NCBI RefSeq assembly: GCF_014207355.1
Contig: NZ_JACHEF010000002.1
Coordinates: 434,001 to 498,000 of the forward strand
Length of the DNA stretch: 64,000 nt
DNA from: Mesorhizobium sangaii
Lineage (GTDB): Bacteria > Pseudomonadota > Alphaproteobacteria > Rhizobiales > Rhizobiaceae
Reading direction: 5' to 3'
The notes beneath the pieces were generated by a model. The model saw only the letters and a program-made list of their open reading frames with translations. It had not been told where the DNA came from and did not search any database. The position numbers were made by a program, and so were the translations under genes. This document shows, one piece after another, positions 35,390 to 44,903 of the stretch (the stretch's first letter is position 1; each line of letters opens with the position of its first letter).

Positions 35390-36214
35390 CTACGATGCCG
35401 ATTGCACGCTGAAATACCGCGAGGCGGCGTAGAGTTTGAAGACACCGCTGATGCCGATCCAGCCAAAAAGGGCGAGCCAGCACACTGTCCCGGTCGCCGT
35501 CCAGCCGATCCGGTGCACCGCAGCGTCGGTGATGACGAGGCCAAGTATGGCAAGCAGCCCAACCAGAAACTGCGCCAAGCCGAGCACCAGCAGTTCCTCG
35601 CGCGGCGCGCTTCTGCAGACCAGATATACGCCGCCAGCGCCGGCGAGGAAGATGGCGCTGTAGACCTGGGCGTGGAAGGGATCGACCGGCCATGGCCAGG
35701 TGCTGCTGACCATCAGGGGAAACAGCAACATGCCGACGCCATAGAGCCCAAGGATCACCGTTTCCGCCAACATGTAGCCGCGCCACGCGGGGTTTAGGGT
35801 CACGCCTTTTGCTGAAGGACGGGCCCTGGCCTGCCACAGGAACAGCCCGGATACCGCAGCTGAGGCAAGATAGACCAGGAACCAGAGCCAGGCCGCTTTG
35901 CGCTCGAAACTAAAATAGCCGAGATTGATCAACGAAACCGCCGACACGATGACGGTGAAGATGAAGGCCATGACGAGCACCAGCCTGCCGGGCGACCAGC
36001 GATTCCAGAACAAGAGCGCCGCCATCACCGCCATTTCGGCGGTGTAGAAGCCGCCGAGGAAGCGGGCACTGAATGGCGTGACGGGCCAGGGCCAGCGCGG
36101 CTTGACCAGTGCCGGCGCGAAAAACAGGCCGGCGCCTACGATCAGGACGATGATAACCCCTGCGGAGAAAAGGCGCAGGGCCGCCGGAAATGGCGGGTTG
36201 TCGGATGTCGGCAT
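35390..36214 (-). CDS. Polytopic membrane protein of unknown function
   Basis: A 274-residue protein with about eight hydrophobic segments in two similar halves: each half has the pattern WPWPVTPFSARFLGGFYTAE or WPWPVDPFHAQVYSAIFLAG after a helix. This suggests internal duplication of a four-helix unit. No known transporter motif is visible. The start at 36214 gives MPTSDNPPFPAALRLFSAGV. It is transcribed with the GNAT gene downstream or alone; 190 bp separate it from the divergent cyclase gene. Confidence 0.75.
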   Translation of the reverse strand: MPTSDNPPFPAALRLFSAGVIIVLIVGAGLFFAPALVKPRWPWPVTPFSARFLGGFYTAEMAVMAALLFWNRWSPGRLVLVMAFIFTVIVSAVSLINLGYFSFERKAAWLWFLVYLASAAVSGLFLWQARARPSAKGVTLNPAWRGYMLAETVILGLYGVGMLLFPLMVSSTWPWPVDPFHAQVYSAIFLAGAGGVYLVCRSAPREELLVLGLAQFLVGLLAILGLVITDAAVHRIGWTATGTVCWLALFGWIGISGVFKLYAASRYFSVQSAS

Positions 36215-36403
36215 GGGAGAGAGCCCCAAGGATGAATTCCCCATGGACCATCATAGTGCTGGTTGCCGCGAATGGAAATTGGACTGTCACCAGGCTTGTC
36301 TATTCGAATGGCCGTACGGTCCGTTTCGCAGTAAAATGGCGACTCGGACCAAAGAGCGGTCCGGTCAACACGCCTCGGGGGCGCATATTCCGGAGCCTGC
36401 ACG

Positions 36404-37819
36404 ATGAACGAAGCTCAGGATCTGTTCTCGCTTCTGCGGCAATCGACCGATGTCGATCCGCTGGCAATCGACGCGATCAAGCAAACCATCGCGGAGGGCG
36501 AGGACCGCGAACTTTGCCGCATCAATGCGCCAGCCTTCGCCGGCAAGCATGGCCTCGACGAGGAACGCACCATAGGCGCCTTTCTCCATGCGGCGCGGGT
36601 GGGCATCTTCGACATTTCCTGGAATGTTCTGTGCCCCGGCTGTGGCGGCGTGCTCGACACCAACGCCACGCTGAAAACCCTTCAGAAGGACGAATACACC
36701 TGCGCGCTGTGCGCCGAGGGCTATTCGCCGACCCTCGACGAGATGGTCGAGGTGACATTCACCGTCAGTCCCCGCGTGCGCAGGATTGCCGCCCACAATC
36801 CACACGAACTGCCGTTGGTGGAATATTTCCGCCAGATCTACTGGGGGTCCGGCGTCGATCTGCCGGAAGAGGATTTCGCCAAAAAGATAGAAGCGTTCTC
36901 GCTGGAGGATATCGAGCTTGCGCCCGGTGAAAAGGCGTTTCTGCTCATACAGCTTCCGTCCGAATTCATCATCGTCTTCGAGCCGGTCACCCATTCAGCG
37001 CAGTTCATCGACGCGAAGGGCGAACCAACAAAGGAGCGCCGAAGCCTCTCGTTGGTCTTCGACCGCGACCATGTCCAGAGCCAGACGCTGGAGATGCAAC
37101 CGGGCCCGATGCGCATTTCGCTGGAAAACAGGACCGACACCCGCGTGCTGCCGACTGTCTTCATCGCCGGCCAGGCATTGCATGATTTGCTGGGCAAACG
37201 CCGGCCCTTCCTTACCGCTAAGCGCCTGCTCACCAACCAGACGTTCCGCGATCTCTATCGCACGGACACGCTCGACATCGACCAGCGCCTGAAGATCACC
37301 AGCCTGACCTTCCTGTTCACCGACCTGCGCGGATCGACCGCGCTCTACGAGCGGGTGGGCGACCTTTCAGCCTTCGATCTCGTACGCGAGCATTTCCAGG
37401 TTCTGCACGAGATCGTCGCGGCCGAGGCCGGCGCGGTGGTGAAGACGATAGGTGATGCGGTGATGGCGACCTTCGCGACGCCCGATCGTGCGATTGCCGC
37501 GGCCCTCAGGATGCGCGATGCCATGCGTGCGCTCAACGACAAGAGCGGGCGCGAGGATCTGCTGCTCAAGATCGGGGTCCATGCGGGCCCCTGCATCGCC
37601 GTGTCCATGAACGAGCGACAGGACTATTTCGGCCAGACGGTCAACATTGCTTCGCGGGTCCAGAACCTTGCCACCGCACAGGCGATCTTCGCCACTCGTG
37701 CGGTGGTCGACGACAATCTCACCGCCGATCTGTTGCACAGGAAAGCGCTGACGCCCGTGCCCCACGAGGTCTCGCTGCGCGGCATTGAGCGGGAGATAGC
37801 AGTCTATACGATCCCGTGA
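36404..37819 (+). CDS. DUF5939-type / class III cyclase protein
   Basis: A 471-residue protein. The N-terminal two thirds resemble DUF5939, with a zinc-ribbon-like segment CPGCGG and CALC near residues 75-105. The C-terminal cyclase domain (about 295-470) has LTFLFTDLRGSTALYERVGD with the metal aspartate, VVKTIGDAVMATF with the ATP-type lysine and second aspartate, and DYFGQTVNIASRVQNLA with the asparagine and arginine. All catalytic positions look intact, so it should make cAMP. The start at 36404 gives MNEAQDLFSLLRQSTDVDPL. Regulation is unknown. Confidence 0.88.
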   Translation: MNEAQDLFSLLRQSTDVDPLAIDAIKQTIAEGEDRELCRINAPAFAGKHGLDEERTIGAFLHAARVGIFDISWNVLCPGCGGVLDTNATLKTLQKDEYTCALCAEGYSPTLDEMVEVTFTVSPRVRRIAAHNPHELPLVEYFRQIYWGSGVDLPEEDFAKKIEAFSLEDIELAPGEKAFLLIQLPSEFIIVFEPVTHSAQFIDAKGEPTKERRSLSLVFDRDHVQSQTLEMQPGPMRISLENRTDTRVLPTVFIAGQALHDLLGKRRPFLTAKRLLTNQTFRDLYRTDTLDIDQRLKITSLTFLFTDLRGSTALYERVGDLSAFDLVREHFQVLHEIVAAEAGAVVKTIGDAVMATFATPDRAIAAALRMRDAMRALNDKSGREDLLLKIGVHAGPCIAVSMNERQDYFGQTVNIASRVQNLATAQAIFATRAVVDDNLTADLLHRKALTPVPHEVSLRGIEREIAVYTIP

Positions 37820-37824
37820 ATACT

Positions 37825-38020
37825 TGGAGCAATTCCAGGAAGGTGTGAAACGGTTTTCCTGGGAAAGGCGCGTGGCGCTTTCCCTGGGGAATTGCGTTAG
37901 AACAAAGGGATAGAGCGGGTTCGGCGTCTCCGTGAAACGGCGAACCGCTCTGCTGCATGTCGCCCGAAAGTGGCCCGGCTTTGGGGCAACGACATGCATA
38001 AAAACAAAGACTTAAAGCGC
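37825..38020. repeat. Family C mosaic repeat (copy C1, two modules)
   Basis: Module 1 (37825-37951) has GAGCAATTCCAGGAAGGTGT, GAAACGGTTTTCC, GGAATTGCGTTAGAACAAAG and a hairpin from AGAGCGGGTTCGGCGT to GGCGAACCGCTCT. Module 2 (37952-38020) is a hairpin with perfect arms TGCATGTCG (37954-37962) and CGACATGCA (37990-37998). Both modules are of the type scattered between genes in rhizobia. The element fills the 248-bp gap between convergent genes. A copy of module 1 occurs at 56422. Confidence 0.75.
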
Positions 38021-38067
38021 GGCGCTGAATCCGGTTCAACGCGACGCGCTTGGGTCGCCTCGTCCAC

Positions 38068-38547
38068 TCACACACGCCTATAGACAAATAGACGATCGGT
38101 GGGCACCGAAGGCGGCGGTGGGAGGCGTTGCAACTGCGGGTGATGGAGCGGTATGCCGCTGACCGCGAAGCCGCCGACGCGAAGCAGGCGCGCGATCAGA
38201 TCGGGAAGCCAGCTAAGGGTCACCACATCGCGATCTTCGTGGCCGGTGCCGAGGTCGGCATTGACAAGAGCGGCGTCGATGCCGATGAACCTCGGCGCCG
38301 TCTCGCTTATCTCGCCGAGCACGAGGTTTTCAGCGTCGGGAATTGAGCTGTCGTGTGCGGCAAGTGCGCGGTCGAACGCCACGATCCGGCGTCCGGGCAG
38401 GCGCTCGCGCAGGTGGTGGAACGTCCGGCCATTGCCGAGACCGAGTTCGAGCACGGGGCCCTCGATCTTCGCCACCTCGACGCAGACTTGATCGAGAATG
38501 TCGCGCTGTGCGGTCATCCTGCGGATGAAACTCTCGAGGCGACTCAT
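38068..38547 (-). CDS. SAM-dependent methyltransferase-like protein
   Basis: A 159-residue Rossmann-fold protein. The SAM-binding motif I is clear in VLELGLGNGRTFHHLRERLP, followed by an acidic end of strand 2 in IVAFDRALAAH. Later VTLSWLPDLIARLLRVGGF matches the core helix and strand 5. It is shorter than most methyltransferases and may act on a small molecule. The ATG at 38547 gives MSRLESFIRRMTAQRDILD. The substrate is unknown. It lies 211 bp downstream of the ABC importer operon; I see no gene in that gap. Confidence 0.8.
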   Translation of the reverse strand: MSRLESFIRRMTAQRDILDQVCVEVAKIEGPVLELGLGNGRTFHHLRERLPGRRIVAFDRALAAHDSSIPDAENLVLGEISETAPRFIGIDAALVNADLGTGHEDRDVVTLSWLPDLIARLLRVGGFAVSGIPLHHPQLQRLPPPPSVPTDRLFVYRRV

Positions 38548-38758
38548 ATGCGAATGTATGTCCTGAACCAGTCCAAGAAATCGGCGACGCCCGCGACCAG
38601 GGCGGTTCGCGGCTGAAACCCGGGGGCACGTGTTAAACCCCGATCGAATTTCGCCGCGTATAGAGGCGAACGGTGAACATTGCAAGAACCGGACAGGCCG
38701 CCGGCAAGGATCATACCGGGGTGGAGCAGGCGGCACGGCGCGCGACGGAATAGCGATC

Positions 38759-39940
38759 TCACTTGTAGGGATCCGCGGCGTCCCGCAAGCCATCGCCGAG
38801 GAAGTTGAACGCCATGATGACGAGAACGACGGGGAGCATCGGCAAAAGCAGCCAAGGATAGAACGCGATCACGTTGACGCTGCGCGCCTCGGTGAGCAGG
38901 ATGCCCCAGCTGGTTATCGGCGCCCTCAGGCCAAGCCCGAGGAAGCTCAGCGCCGTCTCGCCCAGGATCATGCTGGGTATGGAGAGCGTCGCCGTGGCGA
39001 TCAGATGCGACATGAAGCCGGGAATGAGGTGCCGCCCGATGATGCGGCTGCTGTTGGCGCCCATCAATTGCGCGGCCAGAACGTAATCCTCCTCGCGCAA
39101 GGCCAGAAGTTTTGAACGCACTGCCCGCGCCAGTCCGGTCCAGTCGAGCAGCCCGAGGATGACGGTGATGCCGAAATAGATCACCGCCGGACTCCAGGTT
39201 ATCGGCATGATCGCCGCCAGAGCCAGCCATAGCGGAATGCTGGGGATCGATTGCAGAACTTCGATGATGCGTTGAACGATCAGGTCGAAGATACCGCCGT
39301 GATAGCCGGCCAGTCCGCCGATGACGATGCCGAGCAGGAAGCTGAAACTGATGCCGACGAGGCCGATCGTCAGCGAAATGCGTGCGCCATAGATGATGCG
39401 CGAGAGCACATCGCGCCCCAGCCTGTCGGTGCCGGCCAGGAAGAGCTGGCCGTTTTCGGCAGGGCAGACCAAATGCCTGTCACCTTCGATCAGGCCCCAG
39501 AACCGGTAAGTGTCGCCCCTGCAGAAGAAACGCAGCCGCTGAACATCATCCGTGTTCTCGATGTAGTTCCGCTTGAGCGTGTCCATATCCAGCGTCATCT
39601 GGCGGCCATAGACGAACGGCCCGACGAACTCGCCGTTGTGGAACAGGCGCACCCGCTGCGGCGGCGCATAGATGTAGTCCATGTTGCGCGTGTGCAGATT
39701 GTAGGGCGCCAGGAACTCGCAGATCAGTATCCCGGAATAAAGCACTGCCAGGAATATGCCGGATACAAGGGCGAGCCGGTGGTTTCGGAATTTCCACCAC
39801 ATCAACCGCAACTGCGACGCCTGGAAGACCTTGGCCTGCTCCGGCGTCATCGCCTCGACCGACTGCAGGTCGAGGGGGGCGGTGGAAACGTAGTGTTGCA
39901 GTGGAGCACCCGGAGCGGGCAGCGGCGAATGCGTGTTCAT
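38759..39940 (-). CDS. ABC importer permease (DppC/YejE type)
   Basis: A 393-residue inner-membrane permease of a peptide-type importer. It has an N-terminal helix (LALVSGIFLAVLYSGILICE), a long periplasmic insert typical of YejE, then a five-helix core with the EAA loop that contacts the ATPase: VRSKLLALREEDYVLAAQLM and GANSSRIIGRHLIPGFM. The motif LAGTDRLGRDVLSRIIYGAR is standard for DppC-like permeases. The start overlaps the stop of the partner permease gene (ATGA). It is last in a four-gene operon. Confidence 0.92.
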   Translation of the reverse strand: MNTHSPLPAPGAPLQHYVSTAPLDLQSVEAMTPEQAKVFQASQLRLMWWKFRNHRLALVSGIFLAVLYSGILICEFLAPYNLHTRNMDYIYAPPQRVRLFHNGEFVGPFVYGRQMTLDMDTLKRNYIENTDDVQRLRFFCRGDTYRFWGLIEGDRHLVCPAENGQLFLAGTDRLGRDVLSRIIYGARISLTIGLVGISFSFLLGIVIGGLAGYHGGIFDLIVQRIIEVLQSIPSIPLWLALAAIMPITWSPAVIYFGITVILGLLDWTGLARAVRSKLLALREEDYVLAAQLMGANSSRIIGRHLIPGFMSHLIATATLSIPSMILGETALSFLGLGLRAPITSWGILLTEARSVNVIAFYPWLLLPMLPVVLVIMAFNFLGDGLRDAADPYK

Positions 39941-40935
39941 TTGGTGCTACCGCCCTGCAAACGAATTCGTGGATCAAGCAGCGCCAGCGCCAGGTCGGAA
40001 ATCAGCACTCCGATGACCGTCAGGAAGGCGAGAAACATCAGGAACGACCCTGCCAGATACATGTCCTGACTTTGCAGCGCCTTGATCAGCATCGGCCCGG
40101 TCGTTTCCAAGGACAGGACGATCGCCGTTATTTCGGCGCCGGAGATGATGGCCGGCAGGATAGAGCCGATGTCGGAAATGAAGAAATTGAGCGCCATGCG
40201 CAGCGGATATTTGACCAGCGCCTTGAAGGGATGAAGGCCTTTGGCGCGCGCGGTCACCACATATTGCTTGTGTAGCTCATCGAGCAGATTGGCGCGCAGC
40301 CGCCGGATCATGCTTGCCGTGCCCCCGGTGCCGATGATCAAGACTGGGATCCAGAGATGGGCGAGGATCGACTTCGCCTTGTCCCAACTCATCGGCTCAC
40401 CGAGATATTGCTGGTCCATGAGATGGCCGATGGACGTACCGAACCAGATGTTGGCGAAATACATCAGGATCAGCGCCAGCATGAAGTTCGGAATGGCAAG
40501 GCCGAGAAGACCGAAAAAAGTCAGGCCGTAATCGCCCCAGCTGTATTGATGCGTGGCGGAATACATGCCGATCGGAAAGGCGATGAGCCAGGTGAAGATG
40601 ATCGTGACGAAGGAAACCAGCACGGTCAGCCACATTCGGTCCCCGACGACATCGCGAACCGGCAGCTCATATTCGAAGGAATAGCCGAAATCGCCCTGCA
40701 GCATCCCGCCGACCCAGTAGAAGTAGCGAACGACCACCGGCTTGTCGAAACCATATTCCTTGCGCATCATCTCTATGCGGTCGGAATCCACCGCTTCGCC
40801 CTGAGCCCGAAGCTCGGCAACATAGCTGTCGAAATAGTCGCCTGGGGGAAGTTCGATGATCGTGAAGACCAGCGCCGATATGATCAGCAGCGTTGGAACC
40901 ATCACAGCGATACGCCAGACAAGATATCGAAGCAC
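39937..40935 (-). CDS. ABC importer permease (DppB/YejB type)
   Basis: A 332-residue permease with six hydrophobic segments. It starts MLRYLVWRIAVMVPTLLIIS, the classical DppB N-terminus, and has the EAA-loop region LRANLLDELHKQYVVTARAK and GLHPFKALVKYPLRMAL. It pairs with the DppC-like protein encoded just downstream to form the membrane channel. Two bases separate it from the substrate-binding protein gene. Confidence 0.93.
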   Translation of the reverse strand: MLRYLVWRIAVMVPTLLIISALVFTIIELPPGDYFDSYVAELRAQGEAVDSDRIEMMRKEYGFDKPVVVRYFYWVGGMLQGDFGYSFEYELPVRDVVGDRMWLTVLVSFVTIIFTWLIAFPIGMYSATHQYSWGDYGLTFFGLLGLAIPNFMLALILMYFANIWFGTSIGHLMDQQYLGEPMSWDKAKSILAHLWIPVLIIGTGGTASMIRRLRANLLDELHKQYVVTARAKGLHPFKALVKYPLRMALNFFISDIGSILPAIISGAEITAIVLSLETTGPMLIKALQSQDMYLAGSFLMFLAFLTVIGVLISDLALALLDPRIRLQGGSTK

Positions 40936-40937
40936 GC

Positions 40938-42836
40938 TCAGGACTCTCCAAGCCAGAATGTATCCGGCATATAGACACCGAAATAGGAAGTCGGGTCGTA
41001 GCCGTAGAGCGCCTTGTCAGGCAGATTGCGCAGCCGCGAGGACGCCAGAACCGGCTGATGCGTTCCGTTCACCGTGCCGATCGAAAACACCTGATCGGTG
41101 TAGATCGACAGCATTGAAGTCCAGATTTCGGCGCGCTCCGTGCTTTCGGTCGATGCGTTCCAGCGCGCGAGTAAGGCCATCAACTCGACCACAGGCGCAA
41201 GATCGGGCGCCTCACCCATCTTGCCATGAGACAAATAGTGAGCACCCCAGAGCGGCCATTGCAGCTGGTCGTCGATGGTGGGGGCCAGCTGGTACGGGTT
41301 CATATCGGGGGTCGGCACGCCGTTGTCGATGCCCGACCACATCGACATCATGATCTGGCCGCCAACCGCGCGGCTACGGAAGATATCGCGCTGCGAAGTC
41401 CGGATGAACAGGGCGATGCCGATCTTGCGCCAGTGATCGGTGATGAGTTCGAGCGCGTCGGTTTCCAGCGTGCTTTCGCCGGCCGTTTCCACGATGATTT
41501 GCGCCGGGCGTCCGTCGGGAAGTATCCGCAGCCCGTCATCGCCACGCTTCTGAAGCCCAGCCTCGTCGAGCAGGGCATTGGCCTGATCGGGATCATGGGC
41601 GACCCAGGCTTTGGCGAATTCCGGCCGGAAGAGCGGGCTTTCCGGCAGCACCGTATCGGCACTTTCCTGCGCCAACCCGTAGAACACAGCCATATTGATC
41701 TCGCGCCTGTCTACAGCCAGCGAAAGTGCGCGGCGCACGCGCACGTCACGAAAAAGGCCACGCCACACCTGGTCGGCACAATTCAGATTGGGCAGCAGCG
41801 CCAGCCGCGAACCCTGTGTGCGTTTCCACAGATGCATCTTCACCGGGTAGCGCTTCTCCGCATCCTTCAGGAAGGAGTAATCGGTGAAGTCAATTCCCAG
41901 GCTTTGCAGGTCGCTCTCGCCCGCACCGGTCTTGGCGGAAATGATCGTCGACGAGCTGACGTTCATGACAATCCGATCGACATAGGGCAGTTGCCGGCCA
42001 TTCTCGTCTATTCGATGAAAGAATGGGTTGCGCTCGAAAACGAACTGCTCAGCCGGCGGCTTGGTCCGGTTCTGCCAGGGATCGAGGGTCGGCAGTTCCG
42101 GGTTCTCCGGGCGATATTGCCGCGACATGCGGATATGCAGGAGCGTCCATTTCCGGGCCCGGTTCTCCTTCATCAGGCCGGCGAGCCGGAATGGGTCCTG
42201 GTATTTCTTGTGGAACTGCTTGAGGTAGGCGGCCGGCAGAACAAGCGATAGCGGCGCAGCAGCGGCGAGCTTGGGCAGGAAGTCGGGATTGGGCGCATCC
42301 CAACTGTAGCGGACCGTCAACGGATCGACGATCTCGAAGCGTGGCGGCTTGCCGTCCGCCATCAGGGCCGGGGCGAGCCCGCCTTGCGAAAGCTCGTCGT
42401 TCAGCCAGACATCTTCCCAGCAATAGCGAAAATCCTCCGGCGTCAAAAGGCTGCCGTCAGACCATTTATGCCCTTCCCGAATCTTGAAAGTGAAGACGCG
42501 ATCATCGGCTACGTCGAAACTTTCGAGAATGTCGGCTTGCATGTTGAGCTTTTCGTCGTAGCCGACCAGGCGAGCATATCCATAGATCGTCATCATCCGG
42601 ATATCTTTCTGGCTGCCGATGATCGTTCGCAGCGTGCCGCCATACTGACCCGGCTGCCGACCCATCGCAGCGAGATTGATCGCGCGCGGGTTCTTGGGCA
42701 GGCGTTCGGCGAGTGCCGGCAGCGCCCTGGCCTTCAGCTCCGGCTGAAGGAATTCCGGCTCCAGATCGCCGGCGCGCGACGTGACCGGCAGAAATGCCGA
42801 AGCCATAAGGCCAAGGACGGTGCGCCGGCTGATCAA
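40938..42836 (-). CDS. Peptide-type ABC substrate-binding protein with Tat-like signal
   Basis: A 632-residue periplasmic binding protein of the SBP_bac_5 (DppA/OppA) family. If translation starts at the TTG at 42836, the N-terminus is [20 protein letters not shown], which has a twin-arginine and a hydrophobic stretch, so a Tat signal is likely. This TTG overlaps the stop of the ATPase gene, consistent with coupling. The first ATG (42806) would lose the twin-arginine. Body features are FKIREGHKWSDGSLLTPEDF, VRRALSLAVDRREI and PELPTLDPW. The substrate may be peptide or another oligomer. Confidence 0.85.
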   Translation of the reverse strand: MISRRTVLGLMASAFLPVTSRAGDLEPEFLQPELKARALPALAERLPKNPRAINLAAMGRQPGQYGGTLRTIIGSQKDIRMMTIYGYARLVGYDEKLNMQADILESFDVADDRVFTFKIREGHKWSDGSLLTPEDFRYCWEDVWLNDELSQGGLAPALMADGKPPRFEIVDPLTVRYSWDAPNPDFLPKLAAAAPLSLVLPAAYLKQFHKKYQDPFRLAGLMKENRARKWTLLHIRMSRQYRPENPELPTLDPWQNRTKPPAEQFVFERNPFFHRIDENGRQLPYVDRIVMNVSSSTIISAKTGAGESDLQSLGIDFTDYSFLKDAEKRYPVKMHLWKRTQGSRLALLPNLNCADQVWRGLFRDVRVRRALSLAVDRREINMAVFYGLAQESADTVLPESPLFRPEFAKAWVAHDPDQANALLDEAGLQKRGDDGLRILPDGRPAQIIVETAGESTLETDALELITDHWRKIGIALFIRTSQRDIFRSRAVGGQIMMSMWSGIDNGVPTPDMNPYQLAPTIDDQLQWPLWGAHYLSHGKMGEAPDLAPVVELMALLARWNASTESTERAEIWTSMLSIYTDQVFSIGTVNGTHQPVLASSRLRNLPDKALYGYDPTSYFGVYMPDTFWLGES

Positions 42837-44728
42837 TGGCGTAGCTCGCTGACATCGGCCGAACGTCGGGCCAGCACGAGGTGGCCGCCGCCAAGATCGA
42901 GCGGCGACAGCACATCCTCCTCGCCCTCGTCGCGGAATTGCGGTCCCCATGCGCTGGTGTCGGAAGCGCCGCTGAGCTTCAGCGTCTTGAAATCCATCGG
43001 CCTGTCGAGATCGGGGAAAGGTACTGCGGCGACCAGTGAACGTGTGTAGGGGTGGACCGGTTTCCGAAGCAGAATTTCGCGCGGCGCAAGCTCGACGATA
43101 CGCCCGCCGCACATCACCGCGATGCGGTCGGCCATGTAGTCCACCACTGCCAAATTGTGGGATATGAACAGGTAGGTCAGGCCCAGTTCCTTCTGCAGGT
43201 CCTTCAGAAGGTTCAGGATCTGCGCCTGGACAGAGACATCGAGCGCCGAAACCGGCTCGTCGCAGATCAGGAGTTCAGGCCCCAGCGCCAATGCCCGCGC
43301 GATGCCGATACGCTGACGCTGCCCGCCGGAGAAACTGTGCGGATAACGCTGGATGAAGCGCGGATCGAGCCCGATTGCCTGCATTAGGCTCTTGACCATG
43401 GCGAGTCGGGACGCGGCATTGCCACGTCGATGGATTTCCAGCGGCTCGCTCAAGATGTTCTCCACCGTCATGCGCGGTGAGAGCGACGACACCGGATCCT
43501 GGAAGACCATCTGGATTTTCGCGCGCAGCATGCGCAAAGCGTCTCCCTCGGCTTCGAGGACGTCGATCGGTCCTTCGCGACCGTTGAAGATCACAGAGCC
43601 GCCGCTAGGGGTGACGGCCCGCATAAGGATCTTGCTGACGGTGGTCTTGCCGGAGCCGCTTTCGCCGACCAGACCCAGGCACTCACCCCGCCTGATATCG
43701 AAGCTCACGCCGTCCACGGCGCGAACAGAGGGTTGGTGATCCCCGCCGAACCATCCGGACTTGCGGATGGTGAAAGTCTTTGTGAGATCCCTGACCGACA
43801 GCAGGATGTCGTCCGGCCCCTTCGATGCCGGCGCCGTCTGCTTGCCGAGCAGGTTCTCGACATTCACCGGCACCTCGCGGAGTGCCTTCAGCCTTTCGCC
43901 AGGCTTCAGGTCGAAATGCGGAACGGCCGCCATCAGGCCCTTCAGGTAAGGGTGACCTGGCCGGCGGAATATCGCCTCGACAGGTCCCGCTTCCATGATC
44001 TCGCCATGGTAGATGACCACCACCTCGTCGGCGACATTGGCGACCACGCCGAGGTCGTGCGTTATCAGCAGCATGGCCATGTTCAGCTTGGTCTGAAGCC
44101 CGCGCAGCAATTGCAGGATTTGCGCCTGGATGGTGACGTCCAACGCCGTCGTCGGCTCGTCGGCGATCAACAAGGCGGGCCGGCAGATGAGCGCCATGGC
44201 GATCATGGCGCGCTGACGCAATCCTCCCGAAAGTTCAAACGGATACATGTCATAGGCGCGCTTGGGATTGGGAAAGCCGACAAGGCTGAGCATTTCCTCG
44301 GTCCGCGCCTTGCGCTCCGCCCGAGGCATGGGAGAATGAATCTGCAGGGATTCGCTGACCTGGTTGCCGATCGTGTGCAGCGGCGACAGCGATGTCATCG
44401 GCTCCTGGAAGATCTTGCCGATGCGGCTGCCTCTCAACGCCCTGATTTCGGGTCCGTCACGCGGCATCTGCAGGATATCCTGCGTCGTGCCGGGCTTTTC
44501 AGGATCGGAAAACAGGATGCGGCCGCGAACATGGGCAGTCTTCGGCAGAATGCCCATCACGGCCTGGCTGAGAACCGATTTTCCCGAACCGGACTCGCCC
44601 ACAAGCGCGGTAACCTTGCCGGGCAGGACGCGAAGATTTGCACGCCTGACGGCATGCAACGGCCCCCCGATAATGGCAAACGAGATGCCAACATCTTCGA
44701 TCCGCAGCAGGTCAACACCTGAATTCAT
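42833..44728 (-). CDS. Dual ATP-binding protein of peptide-type ABC importer (YejF-like)
   Basis: A 631-residue protein with two fused ATPase domains. Domain 1 has Walker [13 protein letters not shown], signature [15 protein letters not shown] and Walker [13 protein letters not shown]. Domain 2 has [30 protein letters not shown] and [12 protein letters not shown], and after each comes the oligopeptide-type C-terminal zone. All catalytic residues are intact, unlike the exporter at 52642. The fused form recalls YejF, which energises a permease pair like the two encoded downstream. It is the first gene of the operon; a 175-bp gap precedes it. Confidence 0.95.
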   Translation of the reverse strand: MNSGVDLLRIEDVGISFAIIGGPLHAVRRANLRVLPGKVTALVGESGSGKSVLSQAVMGILPKTAHVRGRILFSDPEKPGTTQDILQMPRDGPEIRALRGSRIGKIFQEPMTSLSPLHTIGNQVSESLQIHSPMPRAERKARTEEMLSLVGFPNPKRAYDMYPFELSGGLRQRAMIAMALICRPALLIADEPTTALDVTIQAQILQLLRGLQTKLNMAMLLITHDLGVVANVADEVVVIYHGEIMEAGPVEAIFRRPGHPYLKGLMAAVPHFDLKPGERLKALREVPVNVENLLGKQTAPASKGPDDILLSVRDLTKTFTIRKSGWFGGDHQPSVRAVDGVSFDIRRGECLGLVGESGSGKTTVSKILMRAVTPSGGSVIFNGREGPIDVLEAEGDALRMLRAKIQMVFQDPVSSLSPRMTVENILSEPLEIHRRGNAASRLAMVKSLMQAIGLDPRFIQRYPHSFSGGQRQRIGIARALALGPELLICDEPVSALDVSVQAQILNLLKDLQKELGLTYLFISHNLAVVDYMADRIAVMCGGRIVELAPREILLRKPVHPYTRSLVAAVPFPDLDRPMDFKTLKLSGASDTSAWGPQFRDEGEEDVLSPLDLGGGHLVLARRSADVSELRH

Positions 44729-44903
44729 ACCGAATTCATTCTCACACCAGCCCCAATCTGGCGGCCTGCCTGGCGGCAGGCCCAGAAAGCGAGACTAGCG
44801 CATTGCCAGCCTAGAGCAACTTGGATTCTAAACGGTCGCCAGTTCCCTGACGGAACCGGCGACCGGACTGCAGACCAAAAGCGTTCGGATCAGATCGTGG
44901 CGG

